Positions 1 to 9,674 of a DNA stretch of 64,000 nucleotides are shown here, piece by piece. The stretch's first letter is position 1, and each line of letters starts with the position of its first letter. The notes beneath the pieces are model-generated. The model was not told where the DNA came from, did no database searches, and saw nothing but the letters and a program-made list of their open reading frames with translations. Source of the DNA: CAVRUD01 sp963849635 (GTDB lineage Bacteria; Chloroflexota; Chloroflexia; Thermomicrobiales; UBA6265); assembly GCA_963849635.1 (NCBI GenBank), contig CAWKIA010000042.1:1-64000 (forward strand), written 5' to 3'. Position numbers and translations under genes: made by a program.

Positions 1-70
1 AGGATGCCCTGGCCTCCGAGAAGACGGCATCGTTCTCTCGAACCCGGCGGCGACATCTATCGCCGTCTCC

Positions 71-101
71 ATCGAGATCCCTCGGCAAGCTCGGGATGAC
101 A
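71..101. repeat. Fragment of an intergenic repeat of the 'gatcc...ggatgac' class
   Basis: The stretch gatccctcggcaagctcggg followed by atgac resembles one arm of the dispersed element seen complete at 33366-33509 (aagatccttcgcaggctcag then gatgac). No matching second arm is visible at the window edge. No gene is visible from 1 to 192. Confidence 0.4.
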
Positions 102-136
102 GGGAATGTGGCGGCGCTAGCGGAGCATAGTGGTCT

Positions 137-180
137 CGGATGCCGGATGCCGGACGCCGGACGCCGGACGCCGGACGCCG
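137..180. repeat. Heptamer tandem repeat (cgga[t/c]gc) x6
   Basis: Six consecutive 7-bp units, the first two reading cggatgc and the next four cggacgc, sit just beyond the 3' end of the minus-strand gene at 193-1715. A direct microsatellite with no evident function. Confidence 0.85.
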
Positions 181-192
181 ATTCTCCCTCGG

Positions 193-1715
193 TCACTCCA
201 AGACCACGAACGCGTTCGTCTGCGCCCGAGCGATAGTACCGTCGCCGCGAACCTTCGCCGGGCCGGGATCGGCATCTGCCGGAACGGTCACCAGGATGTT
301 GGCTGAGCCGGTGTTGGAGGTCCGGGTCACGAACCCGACCTGGACCCAGCGGCCGTCCACCAGCCACCGGATCCGCACCGCCTCGTTCCGGCCGAAGCCG
401 CGCAGGGAGACTTCCACTTGATCCCCGGCCGTGGCGCCGCCGGGGATCACCTTCACCCGGGGAGCGATCGTATAGCTCGACGAGGTACGCTCTCCGTTCC
501 CGAAACCGCCCACAAGCGGGTACGTGCCGGCCGGCTTGGCGGGGACCTTGATCGTGACGCGGCCGTTCCCTCGGCCGTGGTCGTCAGGGCCGCAACCGTC
601 GCGCCAGAGAAGGTGATCTCGGTGTAGGAATTGGCGGGGAAGCCGGAAAGCGTGATGCGGAGATTGGAATTGACGATCCCTCGCGAGGAGTTGGTCGTGA
701 TCGCTGCTGGGCCGTTTGGCGCCGGTGATGGATTCGGCGGCGTAGTGGCGGTTGGCTCCGGGGTGGGTGTCCCGGTTGGATTTGGCGTCGGCGTGACTGT
801 TGGTAAGGGCGTCTGAGTCGCCGTTGGCTGAGGTGTAGTCGTCACGGTTGGCGTGGGAGCGAACGTCGCGGTCGGGCTTGGCGTTGGCGTTGGACTGGGC
901 GTATTGGTGGCTGTCGGCGCTGGGGTGTTAGTGGCTGTCGGCTCCGGAGTGTTGGTTGTTGTCGGGGTAGGCGTGTTCGTGGCTGTCGGTTCTGGAGTGC
1001 TTGTGGCCGGCGGCGCTGGAGTATTCGTGGCCGTTGGTTCGGGTGTGTTGGTCGCCGTCGCGGCGGGAGTATTCGTTGCGGTCGGTGGGATCGGCGTGCT
1101 GGTTGGCATGGGGGTGTCAGTGGGAACTGGCGTCGGCTCGTCGGCGGCGACGCGGCACCCGTCTTCGACCGTCCTCGCCCCGGTATCGTCGTTCAGGTTC
1201 TGGCTGTAGAAGTCGACCTGACGGAGTGATGTTCCAAGGACCGTCTCGTTCGCCATCTCGGGAAAGTCGATCCATGCGATCTCGACCTGGATGGAGAGCA
1301 ATCCAGGAAGCGCAGGGGATTCCACCTCGATGGGCGTAAAGGTGCCTCCTCCGAATTCGGATGTCGAGCCGAGTTGGCGTACGCTGGATTGGGTTCGTGT
1401 CCCATCTTGAAGGAGGTGGGCTTTCCAGCTAACCGATGTGCTCTCGGTTATCCCAGGTTCGCGGTCGAGGCCAAAGATGTATGGAGCGGTAACAGTGAAG
1501 GTGACTGTCTGCGTCTCTGGATCGAGGACGCACGCCGCTCCAGGCTGAGTGGCTTCGTCGAAGAGGAAGTTGTTAGCCGTTTCTCCCGTCGTTCCTAGGG
1601 ATGTATCGGCTCCTGCCCGTGGCGACCACCAGGCAACAATCCCCACGACCAGCGCGGCAACGGCGACAAGCAACCACGTACTCTGCGCTGCACCAAGGCG
1701 CACAGGATCACCCAT
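193..1715 (-). CDS. Membrane-anchored or secreted protein with Thr-Pro repeat stalk (one frameshift)
   Basis: Roughly 507 residues once one frameshift is repaired. A hydrophobic segment at about residues 15-31 (WLLVAVAALVVGIVAWW) acts as signal peptide or anchor. It is followed by an extracellular domain to about residue 195 with three cysteines, then about 130 residues of PTATNTPE/PAPTATNTP-type repeats, typical of a rigid wall-spanning stalk. The C-terminal part has a beta-sandwich look (SNLRITLSGFPANS, then VEVSLRGFGRNEAVRIRW) suggesting an Ig-like or adhesion fold. The frame breaks near 570, where one base missing from a C run would restore a continuous reading into the last 106 residues. 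GGAGG lies just upstream of ATG 1715. Function unknown; a surface protein is likely from architecture alone. Confidence 0.75.
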
Positions 1716-2022
1716 TGGCGGAACCTCCGTCAGGCGGGGTTGGCATTGCTGGGAATAGCCAACTGATTCAGGACTTTTGGATTGTTGTGACCCATGTCGA
1801 TTATCCCATTACCCAGAAATTCCCGCACGACTAGGTCGAATCAGACAACCAATCTCAGCGATCCTGCGGGTACGGAACGTTTCGCTCCAGCTATTGCCCT
1901 GTTCCGTTCGAGGGTGCAAGGTGTCACACACTCATTCGATTGCCGGGAACTAGGAGTGCGATTCAGCCCGGGAATCGCGCATAGCATGTGGAGTCAAGCG
2001 GTCTGTCAGGAAAAGGGAGACG
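1716..2022. other. Divergent intergenic region
   Basis: This separates the minus-strand PT-repeat gene from the plus-strand glycosidase and must hold both promoters. Only the ribosome binding site aaaagggagacg just before ATG 2023 is recognisable. No convincing palindrome or small gene was seen. Confidence 0.5.
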
Positions 2023-4074
2023 ATGACCACGCACGCGACAGCATCAGAGACCGTCCCCGCTGACCTCTGGTGGCGAAAGCCGTTCCGGATGTTTCAGACG
2101 AATCTGCGCGAGATCGACGCCGGGTTCGATGTGGAGCGCGTCGCCGATTTCATTGCGGCCTATGGCGCCAATGCCTGGCTGATCAGTGTCGGCGGTATCC
2201 TCTCCAACTACCCGACTCAGCTCGACTTCCAGACCGCCAACCCACATCTCTCCGTCCGCTCCTCCGGCGATCTCATCGGCGACGCCGCCAGCGCCGCTGC
2301 GGCCCGCGGCATCCGTCTTATGGCCCGCATGGACTTTTCCAAGGTCGATCACCGCCGGGCGGAGGCCCATCCCGAGTGGTGCTTCATTGACGCCCAGGGC
2401 CAGCCCCAGGTCTACAACGGCCTCATTAGCGTCTGCCCCAGCGGAGACTATTACCAGCAGCGCCTCTTCGACGTCGTCGATGAGGTTCTGGACCGCTACC
2501 CCGTCGACGGCTTCTTCTTCAACTGGATGTCCTACAACGAGGTCGACTACTCGAAGCAGTACCGCGGCGTTTGCCAGTGCCTCGCCTGCCGCCGGGCCTT
2601 TGCGGCGTTCGCCCCGGATGTTGCGTTGCCGATCGGCCCGTCATCTCCCGGCTACCAGACCTGGAAGCGATTTGCCGCCGCCACGCTGGATGACATCACT
2701 GCCCGGGTGAGGGCCCACATCGCCGCTCGCCGCCTGGGGACCGCGCTGATCCTCGGCGACCGCGCCGACATCATCTTCTATGAGGCGAACAACGCGGTAG
2801 GGCGACCCCTCTGGCACCACCGCACAAGTGAGCACGTGAGCGCCTCGAAGTCGTTCCGCCCGGAGGTTCCGGTCCTCGTCAACTCGGTCGGCTTTGTCGA
2901 CATGCCCTACCGGCTGGCGGGCGAGGAGCCCCACCACTTCGTCCAGTACCTCGTCCAGGCGATCTCGCGGGGCGGCATTCCCTCGACCTACATCATGGGC
3001 ACGCCCCAGGTGATCGACTACGAGTGCCTCGATATCGGCGGCGAGATCACCCGCTTTCACCGCGACAACGCCGCGGTCTATGAAGATCTCGTCTCCGGGG
3101 CTCCGGTGGTGCTGGTCCGCCCCGATCCGCTTCGTCGTTCACCTGAAGCGCACGCTGCCGCCACCGCCGAGTTCCAAGGGCTCTACCTTGCCCTCCTGGA
3201 GCGGCAAATCCCCTTCGATGTCCTGCCCGAAGACAAGATCGTCCGCCGGGCCACCGGCGCGTACGGCCTGGGGCAGTACCGGGCCGTGGTGCTCCCTGAC
3301 CTCGGCTCGCTCGATCCAGCGGTCGCCGAAACCCTCGACCGGTTCGTCGAGAGCGGCGGCGCGCTGGTGACCACCGGATCGTCCGGGATGGACGACGACC
3401 GGGTCCAACTCGCCATCATGCCGATCGCCCGGCGGCTGGCCAGCCGGGACGGCGTCGAAGCTGTCCGCTCCCTCCATCTCCGGGCCGGGACGCCTGATCG
3501 CGTCCTGCCGATCCCGGTCATCGGCGCCTTCCACATCGTCGAAGCCAAACCCGGTGCCGACACCGAACTCCTGGTCCTTTCCCGGGCGCCCTACGGCCCG
3601 CCGGAGAAATGCCACGGGCACATCCCCCTCGACCAGCCGGGCTTGGTCGTCGGTGAATCAGGCATGGGGAGGGTCGCGGTGCTGCCCTGGACTGTCGGCC
3701 GGGGGTATCGCGAGGTCGGTCTCAGCGCCCATCGGGACGCGTTCGTAGACGCCCTGTTGCGGGTGGCGCCCGGCGTGCAGATGGTCAGCGGGATCGGCGG
3801 TGGGCCGGCCCTGCCCGAGCAGGTCGAAGTCGTGCTGGGGCGCTCCGTCGCCGGACGGGTGATCCACCTGCTCAATCGCTCCGGCGACGCGGATCAGCGA
3901 TTTCGGGCACCGCTCCCGATCCCACCGGCCACAGTGGCAGTCGGGGATGGGGCGCGCCGAGTCCGCGCCATCCGCGCCGGGACTGACCTCCCGATCGAGA
4001 CTGCCGACGGCCACTCCTTCGTGCGCCTCCCCGAAATCGGGCTTTTCGAGGTCCTTGTAATCGAGGAGACTTGA
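2023..4074 (+). CDS. Putative glycoside hydrolase (GHL6 / beta-galactosidase-like)
   Basis: An intact 683-residue protein with a strong ribosome binding site. The N-terminal half reads as a TIM-barrel hydrolase of the 'hypothetical glycosyl hydrolase 6' type: RMFQTNLREIDAGFD at the start, GIRLMARMDFSKVD near residue 100, and DGFFFNWMSYNEVDY near residue 160. A GATase-like or trimerisation-like domain follows at about 350-470 (RQIPFDVLPEDKI, RAVVLPDLGSLDPAV). No signal peptide, so a cytoplasmic enzyme acting on imported oligosaccharides or glycosides is likely; substrate unknown. The CQCLACRRAF segment near 190 could bind a metal. It is followed after 103 bp by a D-2-hydroxyacid dehydrogenase, suggesting a small sugar-acid or glycoside catabolic unit. 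Family placement is from motif recall; the catalytic residues are not assigned. Confidence 0.75.
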   Translation: MTTHATASETVPADLWWRKPFRMFQTNLREIDAGFDVERVADFIAAYGANAWLISVGGILSNYPTQLDFQTANPHLSVRSSGDLIGDAASAAAARGIRLMARMDFSKVDHRRAEAHPEWCFIDAQGQPQVYNGLISVCPSGDYYQQRLFDVVDEVLDRYPVDGFFFNWMSYNEVDYSKQYRGVCQCLACRRAFAAFAPDVALPIGPSSPGYQTWKRFAAATLDDITARVRAHIAARRLGTALILGDRADIIFYEANNAVGRPLWHHRTSEHVSASKSFRPEVPVLVNSVGFVDMPYRLAGEEPHHFVQYLVQAISRGGIPSTYIMGTPQVIDYECLDIGGEITRFHRDNAAVYEDLVSGAPVVLVRPDPLRRSPEAHAAATAEFQGLYLALLERQIPFDVLPEDKIVRRATGAYGLGQYRAVVLPDLGSLDPAVAETLDRFVESGGALVTTGSSGMDDDRVQLAIMPIARRLASRDGVEAVRSLHLRAGTPDRVLPIPVIGAFHIVEAKPGADTELLVLSRAPYGPPEKCHGHIPLDQPGLVVGESGMGRVAVLPWTVGRGYREVGLSAHRDAFVDALLRVAPGVQMVSGIGGGPALPEQVEVVLGRSVAGRVIHLLNRSGDADQRFRAPLPIPPATVAVGDGARRVRAIRAGTDLPIETADGHSFVRLPEIGLFEVLVIEET

Positions 4075-4111
4075 TCGTCGGGAGACCTTCGATCGCGGTC
4101 CCCCGGCATCC

Positions 4112-4140
4112 CGTAGGGGCGATGCAGTGCATCGCCCTCC
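4112..4140. repeat. Palindromic intergenic repeat 'gtaggggcg...cgccc'
   Basis: The arms gggcgatgca (4117-4126) and tgcatcgccc (4128-4137) form a near-perfect hairpin between two genes of a likely operon. The leading gtaggggcg matches the start of the inverted ends of the IS at 21855-23465, so it belongs to a dispersed family. Confidence 0.7.
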
Positions 4141-4177
4141 GTCCCAACCGCCACGAAGCAAAGGAGACGAGACCGGC

Positions 4178-5116
4178 ATGCGCATCGTCGTCATCGGGCC
4201 ATACGACCAGGAGCAGCAGGACCAGTTCCGGGCGGCCGCCGGTTCGGCCGAGTTGATCTTCGGCGCGAACGCCGCCGCCGTGCGCGATGCGCTTCCGGAC
4301 GCGGATGGCGTCGTCGGCTCCCTCCCGGACGAGTTGCTGGCCGAAGCGTCCCGGCTGCGCTGGCTGCACAGTCCAACCGCCGGAGTCGACAAGGAACTGA
4401 CTCCCCGGATGCTCGCCAGCGACGTCGTCCTGACCTCCTCTGCCGGCAACGGCGGCATTCCCCTCGCCGAGCACTCGATGCTGCTGATGCTCATGCTCAA
4501 CCGCAACGTCCCACGCTGGATCGAGGCCCAGCGCAACCGCACCTGGGATCGCTTCACCCATGGGGAGCTGAATGGCCTGACCGTCGGGATCGTTGGGCTG
4601 GGCAACGCCGGCGCCGACCTCGCCCTCAAGGCGCAGGCCTTCCACATGCGCGTCCTCGGTCTTCGCCGTCGCACCCACCTGCCGACGCCCAACGTCGATC
4701 GCCTCTACCGCCACGAAGAACTCGGGGAGTTCCTGGCCGAGTGCGACTTCGTCGTCGTCACCGCCCCCCGCACCTCCGATAGCGCGGGACTCCTCGGCCG
4801 CGAAGCCTTTGCCGCGATGAAGCCGACCGCCTATGTCGTCTGCATCTCCCGGGGTGGGATCATCGACGACGACGCCCTGCTCGATGCCCTGAAACGAGGC
4901 GAAATCGCCGGAGCCGGCATCGACGCCCACGGCATCGAGCCCCTCCCGGCCGACTCGGAGTTCTGGGCCCTGCCTAACGTGATCGTCACCCCCCACAACG
5001 GCGCCACCACCCCCGGAACCGCCCGCCGCGGCCGCGAGATCGTCGCCGAGAACCTCCGACGATTTGCCAATGGCGAAGCGCTCCTCAACGTGGTCGACAA
5101 GGCCGCCGGCTACTGA
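4178..5116 (+). CDS. D-isomer-specific 2-hydroxyacid dehydrogenase
   Basis: 312 residues, starting at ATG 4178 behind aaaggagacga; an upstream in-frame ATG (4127) lies inside the palindromic repeat and is rejected. The NAD-binding motif GLGNAG is at about residues 140-145. The catalytic region shows SRGGIIDDDALLDAL (Arg) near 223, an EPLP loop (acidic partner) and TPHNG near 270 (catalytic His). This is the Arg-Glu-His arrangement of the family reducing or oxidising D-2-hydroxyacids. The loop that is usually DVFxxEPLP reads IDAHGIEPLP here, so substrate preference may differ. Downstream of the putative glycosidase and probably cotranscribed. Confidence 0.88.
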   Translation: MRIVVIGPYDQEQQDQFRAAAGSAELIFGANAAAVRDALPDADGVVGSLPDELLAEASRLRWLHSPTAGVDKELTPRMLASDVVLTSSAGNGGIPLAEHSMLLMLMLNRNVPRWIEAQRNRTWDRFTHGELNGLTVGIVGLGNAGADLALKAQAFHMRVLGLRRRTHLPTPNVDRLYRHEELGEFLAECDFVVVTAPRTSDSAGLLGREAFAAMKPTAYVVCISRGGIIDDDALLDALKRGEIAGAGIDAHGIEPLPADSEFWALPNVIVTPHNGATTPGTARRGREIVAENLRRFANGEALLNVVDKAAGY

Positions 5117-5318
5117 CGCCGCCTTGCTTAGCGTGCTCGCCAAGGGTGTCGTCGGTGTTTCCCCTTCGCTCGATGCTGAAGGCTCCGGGCTGAATCGCTA
5201 GGCGCCCTGAAGCGCTCCGAGCGCGAGGGTGGTCTGGAGCGTTGCGTCGGACGGCGGGCTCGGGTATAAGGCGCCGCTTCCCGCGCCAGATCGTGGTCGG
5301 TCTGGATTGCCCCGACGG

Positions 5319-6599
5319 ATGGCCGGGAACAGGATCTTGCCCGTGTCTGATACGGACCGACCCGATGAGGCCGCCGTCCACGACGCCTACGCAGCCTGGC
5401 GCCTGCCGGACTTCCGCCGGATCCTCTTCAGCGGCTTCGCCGACTCGGTCACCGGGGGGATGGTCGACGTCGCCGTCGGCTGGGAGCTGTACGAGCGGAC
5501 CGGCTCCGCCGCCGCCCTGGGTTTGGTCGGGCTGGTCCAGATCGTCCCCGCCTTACTGCTGGCGCTGCCGGCCGGTCACCTCGCCGACCGCTACGACCGT
5601 CGCCGCGTCGCGGTCGCGACCATGCTGCTGCTGGCCCTCTGTGGCCTCGGTCTCACCCTCCTCTCGGCGGCAAATGGGCCGATCCCGCTCTTCTACGTCT
5701 GCCTCGGGTTCGTCGGCGCCGGTCAGGCCCTGCGGGCGCCGGCCGCCGCGGCGATGCTGGGGCAGGCTGTGCCGCCGGAGCGGTTTGCTAACGCCGCGAC
5801 CTGGCAGAGCAGCGCCGGGCAGGCCGCCACGATTGGCGGACCGGCCCTGGGCGGGCTGATCATCGCCGTGACCCATGGCGCCGCGACCGTCTACGCCATC
5901 AATGCTGTCACGCTGGTGGCCGTCACGCCCCTGGTGCTCCGGCTGCGACTGCGTCCCTTCGAGCGATCGACCGAAGAGGTCACCGTCGGCTCGATCCTGG
6001 CCGGGCTCCGCTTCGTGCGGAAGACGAAAGTGATCCTGGCCGCCAGCACTCTCGACCTCTTTGCCGTCCTCTTCGGCGGCGCGACCGTGCTGCTGCCGAT
6101 CTTTGCGGAGGATGTCCTGGAGGTCGGCCCGGTGGGCCTCGGCTGGCTGCGGGCCGCGCCGGCCGCCGGCGCGGTTGTCGCCGCGCTAGTGATGGCGCAC
6201 CGACCGCCGTTCAAGCGTGGCGGCCGCACCCTGCTGATCGCGGTCGCCGGCTTCGGGCTGGCGACGATCGGGTTCGGGGTCTCGCGCTCCCTCCCGCTTT
6301 CCATGCTTTGCCTCGTCGTTCTCGGCGGTCTCGACGCGATCAGCATGGTCGTCCGCGACACGCTGCTCCTGACCCGCACCCCGGACGAGCTGCGCGGCCG
6401 CGTCACCGCGGTCGAGTTCGTCTTCGTCGGCCTGTCGAACGAGCTAGGCGCCTTTGAGTCCGGCATGGTCGCCGCCCTCCTCGGCGCCACCGCGGCGGTC
6501 GTCACCGGCGGGATCGGCACCCTCGTCGCCGTCGCCGCCGTCGCCTACCTCTGGCCCGAGCTCCGCCGCCTCGGCCGCCTTGTCCCGGAGGATGGCTGA
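5319..6599 (+). CDS. MFS exporter (EntS/MFS_3-like)
   Basis: An intact transporter of about 426 residues with about 12 hydrophobic segments. The conserved loop after helix 2 reads GHLADRYDRRRV, the typical MFS G-x3-D-R/K motif. The opening AAWRLPDFRRILFSGF is characteristic of the enterobactin-exporter-like (MFS_3) subgroup. The start is uncertain: ATG 5319 or GTG 5343 both precede the first conserved residues, and no strong ribosome binding site decides. Substrate unknown; small-molecule or drug efflux is likely from the family. Confidence 0.85.
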   Translation: MAGNRILPVSDTDRPDEAAVHDAYAAWRLPDFRRILFSGFADSVTGGMVDVAVGWELYERTGSAAALGLVGLVQIVPALLLALPAGHLADRYDRRRVAVATMLLLALCGLGLTLLSAANGPIPLFYVCLGFVGAGQALRAPAAAAMLGQAVPPERFANAATWQSSAGQAATIGGPALGGLIIAVTHGAATVYAINAVTLVAVTPLVLRLRLRPFERSTEEVTVGSILAGLRFVRKTKVILAASTLDLFAVLFGGATVLLPIFAEDVLEVGPVGLGWLRAAPAAGAVVAALVMAHRPPFKRGGRTLLIAVAGFGLATIGFGVSRSLPLSMLCLVVLGGLDAISMVVRDTLLLTRTPDELRGRVTAVEFVFVGLSNELGAFESGMVAALLGATAAVVTGGIGTLVAVAAVAYLWPELRRLGRLVPEDG

Positions 6600-6902
6600 T
6601 GGTCCTCTTGAGGAACGGCATGATCCCGGGACAATGATGTCCTGGTAGATCGCGAACGCGACGTAGCGGTGGCCCGGGGTCGCGAGCCGGCTTGAGCCGG
6701 CTTCCACCCAAGAGGTAGCCCGGGGATCTTCAACCCCAGGCGGCCCCTGCACCGCGCTCCGCATCCGCTGGGCGAAGCCGCAACGCCGCGCCACGACTTC
6801 GCCGCCCCGACTGATGGCGACGACCGTCACATCGGCGCCGACCGAATCGCTGCCGGATACTTCTAGCGGCAGGCAACGCGGACCACGAAAAGAAGGACAC
6901 AG
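6600..6902. other. Intergenic region with palindromic element
   Basis: No gene is seen. At 6715-6747 the sequence gtagcccggggatcttcaac continuing ccccaggcgg resembles tgcccgggattcgaagcccc continuing gggcgg at 7673-7700: two related palindromes on either side of the oxidoreductase gene. The promoter of the following gene should lie near its 3' end; its ribosome binding site is aagaagga before 6903. Confidence 0.5.
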
Positions 6903-7658
6903 ATGGAAATCGTTGTCATCGGCGGAAGTGGGCGTATCGGATCAAGACTGGTGGCCGACCTCAAGGAGCGCGGCCACGATGCGGTGGCGGCCTCGCCCCG
7001 CTCGGGCGTGAACACGTTCACCGGAGAAGGGCTCGATGAGGCACTCCAGGGTGTGGAGGTCGTCGTCGACGTATCGAATGCGCCCCGCGTCGAGCCGCCA
7101 ACGCCGCGGGAGTTCTTCGAGACCGCGACCCGGACGCTGCTGGCGGCGGAGGCCCAGGCGGGCGTCGGCCATCACGTCGCGCTGTCGATCGTGGGAGTTC
7201 ACCAGCTCCCGGACAGCCCGTACTTCCGGGCCAAGATCGCTCAGGAGAATCTGATCAAGGAATCCCCTGTTCCGTACACGATCGTGCAGGCGACCCAGTT
7301 CTTCGAGTTTTTCGAGGGCATCGCCGCGGCGACGACCGAGGGCGACACGGTGCGTCTGGCGACCAACCTCGTCCAGCCGATCGCGGCCGATGATGTCGCC
7401 CGGATTCTGGCGGACATTGCCGTGGCCGCGCCCGTCAACGGCGCCGTCGAAATCGCCGGCCCTGAGGCGTTCCCGCTTCCCGAGTTCATCCGTACAGGGC
7501 TGAGCGCGACGAACGACCCGCGCAGGGTGATCGCCGACCCAGATGCGACCTACTTCGGGGGGAAGGCGAGCGAGCGCACGTTGGTCCCTGATGGCGAGGC
7601 CATCATCGGCGAGACGCGGTTCGAGGATTGGCTCAAGACCGCGGCGGTACAAGGGTAG
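6903..7658 (+). CDS. NmrA-like / atypical SDR NAD(P)-binding protein
   Basis: An intact 251-residue Rossmann-fold protein. The dinucleotide-binding motif GGSGRIG is at residues 8-14. HHVALSIVG in the middle and PYTIVQATQFFEF near residue 125 are typical of the atypical SDRs (NmrA/SDR_a5), which lack the YxxxK catalytic pair. Such proteins act as NAD(P)H-dependent reductases or redox sensors; the substrate cannot be told. A single-gene unit flanked by palindromic repeats. Confidence 0.88.
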   Translation: MEIVVIGGSGRIGSRLVADLKERGHDAVAASPRSGVNTFTGEGLDEALQGVEVVVDVSNAPRVEPPTPREFFETATRTLLAAEAQAGVGHHVALSIVGVHQLPDSPYFRAKIAQENLIKESPVPYTIVQATQFFEFFEGIAAATTEGDTVRLATNLVQPIAADDVARILADIAVAAPVNGAVEIAGPEAFPLPEFIRTGLSATNDPRRVIADPDATYFGGKASERTLVPDGEAIIGETRFEDWLKTAAVQG

Positions 7659-7729
7659 CGCGGCGGCCGGTCTGCCCGGGATTCGAAGCCCCGGGCGGCC
7701 CGGCCGCGGCCACCCTTCAGCCGAAGGCG

Positions 7730-8307
7730 TTAGAACGTCACCTCGGCCGCCGGGATCACCTTGCAGGATTGGTCTGGGTGGAAGTCGTCCAGCGTCTCGT
7801 TGACGTGGGCGATGATCTGGGGGGCGGTGAGGGTGCTGCTACTTGCCGGTGGTGTGGGCATCGGAAACCAGGGTGACGTCGTAGCCGTGGCTGAGGGCGC
7901 TACGGACCGTCGTGTCGACGCAGAAGCCGGAGTCGCAGCCGCAGACCACGAGCGAGCGGATACCACGCGCCGACAGCTCGGCTTCGAGCGTGGTGTCGTA
8001 GAAGGAGTCGCAGGCGCGCTTCCGGACACGCGGCTTCGTCGGATAGGGGCGCGATCGCCGGATGGACCTGCCAGCCATCGGCGCCGGGGAGCATCGGCGC
8101 GTATCGCTTCGCTTCGTGCTGCACGTAGATCACGGGCGTTCCCGCCGTCCGAGCCTTATCGAGTAATCCGCCAATCCGCCCCAGGACGCCATCGACGTCC
8201 CAGTGCTCGTCCTCACCGGTGATCACTGCCACCTGAACATCGACCACCAATAGGGCGGTCCCGTGGTTTGCCTCGTCTGACCCATTCGTCGCCACCAAGT
8301 CCGCCAT
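7730..8307 (-). CDS. Isochorismatase-like cysteine hydrolase (two frameshifts)
   Basis: About 190 residues across three reading frames. The catalytic triad of the family is readable: Asp in LLVVDVQ near residue 20, Lys in RVRKRACDSF, and the nucleophile in CGCDSGFCVDTT. The C-terminal half continues SALSHGYDVTLVSDAHTTGK and then PQIIAHVNETLDDF. The frame shifts near 8040 and again near 7850, where one extra T creates an in-frame TAG. The start is placed at ATG 8307 (MADLVATNG). Members hydrolyse isochorismate, nicotinamide or other amides; the exact substrate is unknown. The breaks look like sequencing indels because the encoded protein is otherwise complete. Confidence 0.8.
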
Positions 8308-8451
8308 CCTGTCCTTCCTACCTGTCTGATTGCCCATTCTGCCCAACCAACGGACGCTGTACGTTCATCTCCCCACAATACCATCGAAACAGGGCATACT
8401 TGGCCCTGAATTGGCGTCCGGGGTTCGGAGAACAACCCCCTAACCCCCCAG

Positions 8452-8485
8452 CCCCCTTCCCCTTGCCGCGGCAAGGGGAAGGGGG
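8452..8485. repeat. Perfect GC-rich palindrome
   Basis: The 16-bp arms cccccttccccttgcc and ggcaaggggaaggggg are separated by two bases. It is one half of a double-hairpin repeat block that ends at the start codon of the next gene. Confidence 0.8.
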
Positions 8486-8502
8486 AGAACGTGGCGCTCC
8501 TT

Positions 8503-8565
8503 CCGGAAACGGCGTTGCCGGACGCCCCTCTCCTCCAGAGAGGAGAGGGGGTAGGGGGTGAGGTC
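8503..8565. repeat. Dispersed 63-bp repeat, copy 1
   Basis: Collinear with 33543-33605 over the same length. Both begin ccggaaac, contain gacgcccctctcc, form a hairpin closed by ggagagggg, and end gtagggggtgaggtc. The last base of this copy is also the first base of the codon where the next protein should start. Confidence 0.88.
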
Positions 8566-9543
8566 TGTACCACCCAACCACCCGCGTTCTCACCGTTCTC
8601 GAACTGCTGCAGACTCATGGCCGCATGACCGGGCCGGAGATTGCCGAGCGGTTGGAGGTGGATGGGCGGACAGTGCGGCGCTACGTCACCATGCTGACCG
8701 ACCTCGGCGTGCCGGTAGAGGCGGTGCGGGGCAGGGCCGGGGGGTACAGGCTGCGCCCTGGCTACAAGTTACCGCCTTTGATGCTCAGCGACGACGAGGC
8801 GCTGGCCGTCACGCTGGGGCTCCACGCCGCCCGGAGAATGGGGCTGGCGCTGGCGGCGCCAGCGGTCGAAGGGTCGCTGGCCAAGCTGGAGCGGGTGCTC
8901 CCCGCGGCGGTCCGGGCTCGGCTCGAAGGTGTCCTCGCCACCCTGGTGACCGATCTGCCTGGGCCGTCGGCCAAGTCGTCCTCTCCCCAGGCGGCGGTTG
9001 TCGCCACGCTTGGAGAAGCGATCCGGGAGCATCGCCGGGTTCAGATGCGGTATAGCGACTGGCAGGGCGAGCTCACCGAGCGCGAGGTCGATCCCTACGG
9101 CATCGCCTATGTTTCCGGACGATGGTTCACGGCCGGGTGGTGTCATCTTCGCCAGGATCTCCGGATGTTTCGCCTGGATCGGGTCCGCGCCTGCGGGCTG
9201 CTCTCTGTCGGGTTCACTCCGCCGGAGGAATTCGACTGCCCTGGCGTACGTGCAACGCTCCCTGGCGCTCTCGCCGGCCTGCTGGGGCGTGGAAGTCCGG
9301 CTCGATGTTCCGCTGGCGGAGGCCGCCGCACGGGTCCCACCCGCGTTCGCCGATCTCGCGCCGGACGTCCATGACCCCGAGGGCCACTGCCGTCTCCGCT
9401 GCACCGCTAACGACATCGACTTCGTCGCCCGCGAGCTGATGAACCTCTGCTGCGGCATCGAGATCATCGGCCCGCCGGAACTCGGCGATGCTTTCACCCG
9501 CCTGGCGGAGCGGGCCACGAGGTTTTCCCGGTTAGCAAATTAA
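8565..9543 (+). CDS. YafY-type HTH/WYL transcriptional regulator (one frameshift, CTG in place of ATG)
   Basis: About 325 residues. The N-terminal HTH reads YHPTTRVLTVLELLQTHGRM then TGPEIAERLEV, RTVRRYV. The WYL domain lies around residues 140-215 (EVDPYGIAYVSGRWFTAGWC, RMFRLDRVRA), followed by a C-terminal WCX-like extension. Relatives start MYHPTTRVL; here the initiating codon is CTG (8565-8567), its first base being the last base of the adjoining repeat. ATG 8625 would lose the first helix. The frame breaks near 9240 and continues to the stop at 9543. WYL proteins sense ligands and regulate stress or defence genes; the target is unknown. Confidence 0.82.
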
Positions 9544-9674
9544 CGGTACAGCGTTTGGGGGGGCCGAGCCTGGGCGCGCTCCGGGGTGTTGCGGAGTGAT
9601 CTGGGTACCCATGCGGTGTCGATTCCGGCAGTGCCGCGCTTCGGCGTCGTTCCCTACCGCGCAGACTGTCGGTG

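Noticed and set aside
137..180. Origin-type iterons
   Set aside because: Only six very short GC heptamers, with no DnaA boxes or AT-rich region nearby.
853..1209. Plus-strand Val/Gly-rich ORF resembling a repeat protein
   Set aside because: It is the antisense shadow of the Thr-Pro repeats of the minus-strand surface protein.
7660..7705. tRNA T-arm-like gattcgaagccc
   Set aside because: No cloverleaf can be built around it; it is part of a palindromic intergenic element.
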